Shown here in pieces: positions 6,699 to 11,771 of a stretch of 11,771 nt of DNA. The notes under the pieces were generated by a model that was given only the letters and a program-made list of their open reading frames with translations, was not told the DNA's origin and ran no database searches. Position 1 is the stretch's first letter. Every line of letters starts with the position of its first letter. Made by a program: the position numbers and the translations under genes. The DNA comes from JBPESN01 sp051710625. GTDB taxonomy: Bacteria > Pseudomonadota > Gammaproteobacteria > Enterobacterales > Enterobacteriaceae. The stretch is taken from positions 1-11,771 of the forward strand of contig NZ_JBPESN010000073.1 of the NCBI RefSeq assembly GCF_051710625.1, given 5' to 3'.

Positions 6699-7473
6699 AT
6701 GGCGTAAAACACTATACAAAACGGGTTAACTTATCGCAGCGGGGTACATTATTTTTTCGCCGGCTGGCGTTTAATCATGCTGCTCGGCATTAAACGTTAT
6801 GTCCTGCTGGCGTTATTGGTGAATATAGCGCTATATAGGAGGCGCCTTTTGGTGGCTGTATCGACAGTTGAGCCTGTGAATCCCGCGATTGATGGGTTAC
6901 GTTCCCAATTGCTTGCATTGGCTGAATTGTCTCCTCTGGCCGTTATGCGTGCTGGAGGTTCTGCTGGTATTTGGTTATTTCTTCAGTACCGTGGCCAATG
7001 TGATTGGCGCGCCCTTCAGCGGTCTGCTGGCAGAACAACTGGAAACGCATCTGACCGGCCATGCCGGTCCGGACAGTGGGCTAATGGATCTGATGCGCGA
7101 TACGCTGCGTATTCTGCACCGCGAATGGGTGAAGCTATGTTACTACCTGCCGCGGGCGCTGATTTTACTGGCGTTGCATTTTATTTCGGCCATTGGCCAA
7201 ACGCTGGTGCCGGTGCTGTGGTTTTTATTCAACGCCTGGATGTTGGCCATTTAATATTGCGATTATCCCTTTAATAAGCATAGGGTCCCGTTTCCGACCA
7301 TGCGCACCGCCCTGAGGCACCACAAGGTGGCGAATATGCAGTTCGGCGCGTTGGTAAGCGTGTTTACCCTGATACCGATCGTGAATCTGGTGATTTTGCC
7401 GGTGGCAGTTTACGGCGCCACGGCGATGTGAGTGGATAAATGCCGCGCCGGCTATACGGTATCCGGTTCTTAA
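6699..7473 (+). pseudogene. cysZ: Sulfate permease CysZ, disrupted
   Basis: CysZ is the inner-membrane sulfate transporter (EI24/DUF540 family, about 253 residues in E. coli) that feeds cysteine synthesis. The remnant begins near an ATG at 6699, followed at once by an in-frame TAA (6705), then SGVHYFFAGWRLIMLLGIKR. An extra base in the CTATATAG stretch (6831-6838) moves the frame; the continuation GGAFWWLYRQLSL is stopped by TGA at 6877-6879 where relatives have Trp. Then LLVFGYFFSTVANVIGAPFS, LTGHAGPDSG and YYLPRALILLALHFI read to MLAI, where TAA (7252-7254) replaces the Gln of IQYCDYPF. YCDYPFNKHRVPFPTMRTAL continues to ATAM, where TGA (7429-7431) replaces Trp, and the gene ends at 7473. 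One frameshift and at least three stops rule out function. The order zipA-cysZ-cysK matches E. coli. Confidence 0.93.
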
Positions 7474-7477
7474 AAAC

Positions 7478-7508
7478 TTATGTGTTAATAACATTAACGA
7501 TATATAAT
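7478..7508 (+). promoter_or_regulatory. Candidate cysK promoter
   Basis: A perfect -10 hexamer TATAAT (7503-7508) lies 63 bp before the cysK start. The -35 region (TTATGT, 7478-7483, or overlapping hexamers) is poor. A weak -35 fits the CysB-activated class known for cysK in E. coli, but no CysB site was verified. A ribosome-binding box AGGA (7562-7565) precedes the ATG at 7572. Confidence 0.4.
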
Positions 7509-7571
7509 TCTGTCACTTCCACCCCTATGCGGAAAATCCTTTTCTTTCGCACCTGAACTATAGGACTGGTC

Positions 7572-8529
7572 ATGAGCAAAATTTATGAAGACGAGTCACT
7601 GACTATCGGCCATACCCCGCTGGTCAGTTTAAATCGTATCGGCAATGGTCGCATCCTGGCGAAGGTGGAATCCCGCAATCCCAGCTTCAGCGTCAAATGC
7701 TGCATCGGCGCGAATATGATCTGGAATGCGGAAAAATGGGGTGTGCTAAAACCGGGCGTAGAATTGGTGGAGCCCAGCAGCGGCAACACCGGTATCGCTT
7801 TGGCCTATGTCGCGGCAGCCCGCGGCTACAAACTGACGCTGACCATGCCGGAAACCATGAGCAGCGAGCGCCGCAAGCTCCTGAAGGCTCTGGGCGCCAA
7901 TCTGGTGCTGACCGATGGCCCGAAAGGGATGAAAGGCGCCATCGCCAAGGCAGATGGAGGTTGTCGCGACCGATCCCGCGCGATTCCTGATGCTGCAGCA
8001 GTTCAGTAACCCGGCCATTCACGAACAGACTACCAGTCCGGAGGTTTGGTAGGATACCGACGGCGAAGTGGATGTATTTATCGCGGGGGTGGGCACCGGC
8101 GGCACGATTACCGGCGTTAGCCGTTATCTGAAAAATACTTAGGGTAAGAATGTGTTCACGGTCGCGGTGGAGCCGACCGACTCCCCTGTTATCACCCAGG
8201 CGCTGGCCGGCGACGAAATCAAGCCCGGCCCGCACAAAATCCAGGGGATTAACGCCGGCTTCATCTCCGATAATCTGGACTTGAAGCTTATCGATCGGGT
8301 AGAAAAAATTACCAACGATGAAGCGATCAGCACCGCGCGTCGTCTGATGGAAGAAGAAGGCATTCTGGCCGGCATCTCCTCCGGCGCCGCCGTTGCGGCA
8401 GCATTGAAACTGCAGGCCAAAAAAGACTCCGCCAACAAGACTATCGTGGTGATCCTGCCCTCTTCCGGCGAACGTTACCTCAGCACCGCCCTGTTTGCCG
8501 ATCTGTTTACTTCACCTGAAGTACAATAA
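7572..8529 (+). pseudogene. cysK: O-acetylserine sulfhydrylase (cysteine synthase A), disrupted
   Basis: CysK makes cysteine from O-acetylserine and sulfide with PLP. The first 127 codons are intact: MSKIYEDESLTIGHTPLVSL, the PLP lysine K42 in SFSVKC, and PSSGNTG (68-74; E. coli PTSGNTG). An extra T at 7955 shifts the frame; the continuation EVVATDPARFLMLQQFSNPA lacks three residues (FSNPAIHE against FSNPANPEIHE). TAG codons stand at 8050-8052 (EVW*DTDG, normally Glu) and 8140-8142 (KNT*GKN, normally Lys). From VAVEPTDSPVITQALAGDEI to LPSSGERYLSTALFADLF the rest is close to E. coli. R43 of the usual KCRIG is also changed (KCCIG). Total length, about 319 codons, matches the family (323), so decay is by point lesions. 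The gene lies between cysZ and ptsH as in E. coli and ends 23 bp before a terminator. Confidence 0.95.
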
Positions 8530-8552
8530 CGCCCGCTATAGCAGGTTTGTTG

Positions 8553-8580
8553 AAAAAAGCACCCTGACGGGTGCTTTTTT
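8553..8580 (+). terminator. Rho-independent terminator after cysK
   Basis: The sequence AAAAAAGCACCC-TGAC-GGGTGCTTTTTT forms a perfect 12-bp hairpin (6 bp GC-rich core) followed by its own U tract. It separates cysK from the pts promoter region and is symmetrical enough to work in either direction. Confidence 0.93.
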
Positions 8581-8934
8581 GTGGCTGGATCATACTTTCA
8601 ACCCACCGCGAATTGATTTTGTTGGTTCTGTCTTGTGCTTAAGCGGACAATTATTTCGGATTATGAAATTAATCAGGCTATTTATTATACAGTCGACAGA
8701 AACGCTCGCCGGCCTATAGATTTTCGACGAAAAGCGACATAATGATTAATGTCAAAAGCAAGCATGCCCCTGGATGGCGTGATTAAGCAACTAATGCTGT
8801 GACGCCCTGTCAGGACGAGTAACACCTACGATTGCGCCACAGACTCCACGACAACCATATAGGCTAAAGTGAACCTTTTAGGCTAAACTTTAGCCCCATA
8901 ACACTGATATCATCTAATAAGTTGGGGAAATAAA
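8581..8934 (+). promoter_or_regulatory. pts operon leader and promoter region
   Basis: The 354-bp gene-free stretch before ptsH matches the position of the multi-promoter pts control region of enterobacteria. No reading frame is convincing. A candidate -10 CATAAT lies at 8738-8743, with a weak -35 (TATAGA, 8715-8720) 17 bp before it. A TGTGACGCCCTGTCA stretch (about 8799-8813) resembles half a CRP site. GTGAACCTTTT (8869-8879) resembles a Cra/FruR site. The ribosome-binding box GGGG (8923-8926) is well placed for the ATG at 8935. None of the regulators is proven by the sequence. Confidence 0.5.
8862..8895. repeat. Repeat/palindrome cluster upstream of ptsH
   Basis: GGCTAAA occurs at 8862-8868 and 8881-8887, 19 bp apart, and the second copy forms a perfect palindrome with TTTAGCC: GGCTAAA-C-TTTAGCC at 8881-8895. 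The cluster lies 40-73 bp before the ptsH start and spans the Cra-like GTGAACCTTTT, so it may be an operator or the base of a small leader hairpin. Confidence 0.6.
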
Positions 8935-9192
8935 ATGTACCAACAAAAAGTTACGATTACTGCCCCTAACGGTCTGCATACCCGTCCCGCCACCCAGTTT
9001 GTCAAGGAAGCTAAAGGCTTTAGTTCCGGAATCACCGTAACCTCCGATGGCAAAAGCGCGAGCGCCAAAAGCCTGTTCAAACTGCAAACCCTAGGCTTGA
9101 CGCAAGGTACCGTCGTGACTATCACCGCGGAAGGCGAGGATGAGCAAAAGGCGGTAGAACATTTGGTTAAACTGATGGCAGAGCTTGAGTAA
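8935..9192 (+). CDS. ptsH: PTS phosphocarrier protein HPr
   Basis: HPr is the small cytoplasmic carrier that takes phosphate from Enzyme I and gives it to the sugar-specific EIIA proteins. The 85-residue length equals that of E. coli. The phosphorylated histidine is H15 in GLHTRPATQF, and S46 lies in KSASAKSLFKLQTLGLTQGT, a stretch almost unchanged from E. coli. The C-terminus AVEHLVKLMAELE is also conserved. The start is fixed by the MYQQ N-terminus and the GGGG ribosome-binding box. It is the first gene of ptsH-ptsI-crr; the gap to ptsI is 50 bp. No odd substitutions were seen at functional sites, and this intact gene stands directly after the dead cysK. Confidence 0.98.
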   Translation: MYQQKVTITAPNGLHTRPATQFVKEAKGFSSGITVTSDGKSASAKSLFKLQTLGLTQGTVVTITAEGEDEQKAVEHLVKLMAELE

Positions 9193-9242
9193 TATACGGC
9201 CCGGTCTTTTAAGTTAACATGTATCATGAGTAAGGTAGGGTT

Positions 9243-10970
9243 ATGGTTTCAGGCATTTTAGCATCACCGGGCATCGCTTTTGGTAAAGCGCTGCTACTGA
9301 AGGAAGATGAGATTGTCATCAACAGGAAAAAGATCACCGCGGACCAGGTTAAGCAGGAGGTTGAACGTTTTCTTGCCGGACGTGCCAAAGCTTCCGCGCA
9401 ATTGGAAGCGATCAAAAGCAAAGCGGGTGAAACCTTCGGTGAAGAAAAGGAAGCCATCTTCGAAGGCCATATCATGTTATTGGAAGACGAAGAGCTTGAG
9501 CAGGACATCATAGCCCTTATCAAAGAAGACCTCGCCAGCGCGGATACTGCAGTCTATTCGGTGATTGAAACGCAGGCTAAAGCGCTGGAAGAACTCGACG
9601 ACGAATACCTTAAAGAACGCGCCACCGACGTACGCGACATCAGTAAACGTTTACTGCGCAACATCCTCGCGATACCGATTATCGATCTGAGTGCCATCAG
9701 TGAGGAAGCCGTGCTGGTCGCGGTGGATCTGACGCCGTCAGAAACCGCGCAGCTGAATCTGGATAAAGTTCTGGGTTTCGTCACCGATATCGGCGGCCGG
9801 ACGTCGCATACGTCAATTATGGCGCGCTCGCTGGAGCTGCCGGCTATTGTGGGAACCGGCAACATTACCAAGCAGGTCGCCAACGGCGATTATCTGATTC
9901 TGGATGCGATCAATAACCAGATCTATATCAATCCCGAACCGGCGGTGATTGAAGAGTTGAAAGCGCTGCAAAGCCAGTACGCCGCCGAGAAGAGCGAGCT
10001 GGCCAAGCTTAAAAATCTGCCAGCCGTCACGCTTGATGGCCATCAAGTCGAAGTCTGTGCCAATATCGGTACCGTGCGCGACGTTGCGGGCGCCGAGCGC
10101 AACGGCGCGGAAGGGGTCGGCTTGTATCGCACCGAGTTTCTGTTTATGGACCGCGATTCCCTGCCGGGCGAAGATGAGCAATTTCAGGCTTACAAAGCGG
10201 TGGCGGAATCCGTGCCCACTGGCTCTATTATCGTGCGCACCATGGATATCGGCGGCGACAAAGATTTGCCCTATATGAATTTGCCAAAAGAGGACAATCC
10301 GTTCCTCGGCTGGCGCGCTATCCGCATCGGGCTGGATCGTAAAGAAATGCTGCACGCTCAGCTACGCGCCATCCTTCGCGCCTCGGCGTTCGGCAAACTG
10401 CGCATTATGTACCCGATGATTATTTCGGTAGAAGAAGTACGTACCCTGAAGCAGGGACTGTCGCTGTTGAAAGGCCAACTGCGTGAAGAGGGTAAGGCCT
10501 TCGACGAAGGCATTGAAGTCGGCGTGATGGTAGAAACGCCCGCCGCTGCGGTTATCGCGCGTCATCTGGCACAGGAAGTTGATTTCTTTAGTATTGGGAC
10601 AAACGACCTGACCCAGTATACTCTTGCCGTGGATCGCGGTAATGAGCTCATCTCTCATCTGTATAATCCCATGTCTCCGGCGGTACTGACATTAATCAAG
10701 CAAGTCATTGACGCGTCTCACGCTGCAGGCAAATGGACCGGCATGTGCGGCGAGCTGGCGGGAGATGAACGTGCTACACTACTGTTATTAGGGATGGGAC
10801 TGGATGAATTCAGCGTGAGTGCTATCTCTATCCCGCGCATCAAGAAAATTATTCGCAATACCAACTTTGGCAATGCAAAGGCATTAGCAGAGGAAGCATT
10901 AGCTCAGCCAACAGCGGAAGAGTTGATGAATCTAGTCAACAAATTTATTGAAGAAAAAACGCTCTGCTGA
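9243..10970 (+). CDS. ptsI: PTS Enzyme I (phosphoenolpyruvate-protein phosphotransferase)
   Basis: Enzyme I autophosphorylates from phosphoenolpyruvate and passes the phosphate to HPr, powering all PTS sugar uptake. The 575-residue length equals that of E. coli. The N-terminal domain holds the HPr-binding helices (about 20-150, EERF..GHIMLLEDEELEQ) and the active histidine H189 in TDIGGRTSHTSIMARSLELP. The C-terminal TIM barrel (about 260-575) has NGAEGVGLYRTEFLFMDRD, the PEP-binding TMDIGGDKDLPY, FFSIGTNDLTQYTLAVDRGN and the catalytic cysteine in TGMCGELAGDE. No frameshift or stop is present. The ribosome-binding box TAAGGT precedes the ATG. It is co-transcribed with ptsH and crr (41 bp to crr). 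Confidence 0.98.
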   Translation: MVSGILASPGIAFGKALLLKEDEIVINRKKITADQVKQEVERFLAGRAKASAQLEAIKSKAGETFGEEKEAIFEGHIMLLEDEELEQDIIALIKEDLASADTAVYSVIETQAKALEELDDEYLKERATDVRDISKRLLRNILAIPIIDLSAISEEAVLVAVDLTPSETAQLNLDKVLGFVTDIGGRTSHTSIMARSLELPAIVGTGNITKQVANGDYLILDAINNQIYINPEPAVIEELKALQSQYAAEKSELAKLKNLPAVTLDGHQVEVCANIGTVRDVAGAERNGAEGVGLYRTEFLFMDRDSLPGEDEQFQAYKAVAESVPTGSIIVRTMDIGGDKDLPYMNLPKEDNPFLGWRAIRIGLDRKEMLHAQLRAILRASAFGKLRIMYPMIISVEEVRTLKQGLSLLKGQLREEGKAFDEGIEVGVMVETPAAAVIARHLAQEVDFFSIGTNDLTQYTLAVDRGNELISHLYNPMSPAVLTLIKQVIDASHAAGKWTGMCGELAGDERATLLLLGMGLDEFSVSAISIPRIKKIIRNTNFGNAKALAEEALAQPTAEELMNLVNKFIEEKTLC

Positions 10971-11011
10971 TTTCACGACGCTGACCCGATATAAATGCTT
11001 AGGAGAAGATC

Positions 11012-11521
11012 ATGGGTTTGTTCGATAAACTGAAATCTCTGGTTTCCGATGACAAGAAAGACACGGGAAGCATTGAAATAGTTGCACCTCTTTCGGGGGA
11101 AATTGTAAACATTGAAGATGTTCCTGATGTGGTTTTCGCTGAAAAGATCGTGGGCGATGGGATCGCCATCAACCCCAGCGGCAATAAAATGGTCGCCCCG
11201 GTAGACGGCACGATCGGTAAAATTTTTGAGACTAATCACGCTTTCTCCATCGAATCCGACAGCGGCATTGAGCTGTTTGTCCATTTCGGTATCGACACCG
11301 TTGAGCTGAAAGGCGAAGGATTCCGCCGTATCGCTGAAGAAGGTCAACGCGTGAAAAGAGGTGGCGTTGTGATCGAGTTCGATCTTCCGTTGCTGGAAGA
11401 AAAAGCGAAATCGACCCTGACACCGGTGGTTATTTCCAATATGGATGAAATCAAAGAACTGGTGAAATTGTCCGGCAGCGTCGTAGTCGGCAAAACCCCG
11501 ATCATCCGCATCCGCAAGTAG
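11012..11521 (+). CDS. crr: PTS glucose-specific EIIA component (EIIA-Glc)
   Basis: EIIA-Glc accepts phosphate from HPr and hands it to EIIBC-Glc and related permeases; it also controls adenylate cyclase and non-PTS permeases by inducer exclusion. The 169-residue length equals that of E. coli. The two active-site histidines are H76 (IFETNHAFSIES) and H91 (GIELFVHFGIDTVELKGEGF). The N-terminal amphipathic helix MGLFDKLKSLVSDDK, which contacts the membrane, is present. The AGGAG box (11000-11004) fixes the start. The gene closes the pts operon and is followed by a terminator 40 bp downstream. It is fully intact. Confidence 0.98.
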   Translation: MGLFDKLKSLVSDDKKDTGSIEIVAPLSGEIVNIEDVPDVVFAEKIVGDGIAINPSGNKMVAPVDGTIGKIFETNHAFSIESDSGIELFVHFGIDTVELKGEGFRRIAEEGQRVKRGGVVIEFDLPLLEEKAKSTLTPVVISNMDEIKELVKLSGSVVVGKTPIIRIRK

Positions 11522-11560
11522 GCCCACGCTTTTCTTCCGTCCCCATCGCGGGCATAACGC

Positions 11561-11593
11561 TAACGGCCCTCAATGAGCGCCGTTAATTTTTTT
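11561..11593 (+). terminator. Rho-independent terminator after crr
   Basis: TAACGGC (11561-11567) pairs with GCCGTTA (11579-11585) over an 11-base loop, followed by seven T at 11587-11593. It is placed correctly to end the ptsH-ptsI-crr transcript. Confidence 0.85.
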
Positions 11594-11644
11594 AGCCGCG
11601 TCTTACAGCGATACGCTATTGTACAGGCAGCAGGGTCGCAAGAG

Positions 11645-11771
11645 TGTAGTGGCACACTGAATTTGGCCACCTGAACAGAAGTGATATGCTCACCTCAGAA
11701 CAACACGGGTGCGCCAATGAAAAGAAGAAATTTTAGTCTTGAATTCAAACGCGAATCCGCTTAACTGGTTG
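11645..11771 (+). mobile_element. IS3-family insertion sequence, partial (right copy, 5' end)
   Basis: The 127 bases present match the left copy (823 down to 697) with a single difference, C to T at 11762. The terminus is placed at 11645 where the match begins. The element reads rightward and leaves the window, so length, other end and target duplication cannot be seen. It inserted 51 bp after the crr terminator, in sequence with no other recognisable content. Confidence 0.92.
11717..11771 (+). pseudogene. IS3-family OrfA, N-terminus with nonsense codon 16
   Basis: The frame starts MKRRNFSLEFKRESA, exactly as in the left copy, and then meets TAA at 11762-11764 where the left copy has CAA (Gln). 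OrfA of this copy is therefore truncated to 15 residues before its DNA-binding helix is complete, so this copy cannot supply transposase unless translation restarts downstream. The rest lies beyond the window. Confidence 0.85.

Noticed and set aside
6305..6793. Plus-strand frame of 162 codons running through the 7-bp repeat
   Set aside because: A 7-bp repeat without stops in any frame lengthens open frames artificially; the frame overlaps zipA antisense and merges into the cysZ remnant with no coherent protein.
7693..8235. Minus-strand frame of 180 codons opposite cysK
   Set aside because: It is antisense to a recognisable cysK pseudogene and has no own signals.
1..11771. Composite transposon bounded by the two IS copies
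   Set aside because: The interior is the standard enterobacterial chromosomal block ypeB-ligA-zipA-cys-pts in native order, not cargo, and at least the right copy lacks functional transposase.

Overview
The window looks like a piece of the chromosome of a host-associated enterobacterium with a decaying, IS-littered genome. Protein sequences are close to the Escherichia coli orthologues and the order ypeB-ligA-zipA-cysZ-cysK-ptsH-ptsI-crr is the ordinary enterobacterial one, but about half of the genes are broken by single-base indels and stop codons. This combination, at moderate GC, fits a Sodalis-type insect symbiont best; the species cannot be fixed from the sequence alone.

Layout. 1-823: the 5' part of an IS3-family insertion sequence on the minus strand, itself frameshifted. 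824-2713: remains of an ABC importer of the BMP/nucleoside type (end of an ATPase cut by the IS, then two membrane permeases, all degraded). 2919-6429, minus strand: ypeB (one-base frameshift), intact ligA (NAD-dependent DNA ligase) and intact zipA (FtsZ anchor). A strong rho-independent terminator lies just upstream of ligA, and a nine-copy 7-bp tandem repeat sits in the zipA leader. 6699-8529, plus strand: cysZ (sulfate uptake) and cysK (O-acetylserine sulfhydrylase), both clear pseudogenes with several independent lesions, followed by a terminator. 8935-11521: intact ptsH-ptsI-crr, the general PTS phosphorelay plus EIIA-Glc, ending in a terminator. 11645-11771: the 5' end of a second copy of the same IS, on the plus strand, carrying a nonsense codon.

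Functionally the window shows selective retention: DNA replication/repair (LigA), division (ZipA) and PTS sugar phosphorylation (HPr, EI, EIIA-Glc) are undamaged, while sulfate uptake with cysteine synthesis (CysZ, CysK) and a nucleoside-type importer are lost. No defence system, CRISPR array, prophage, tRNA or rRNA was seen. The less ordinary signals are regulatory or structural: the 7-bp repeat before zipA, the terminator and unexplained spacer between zipA and ligA, and a repeat/palindrome cluster just before ptsH.
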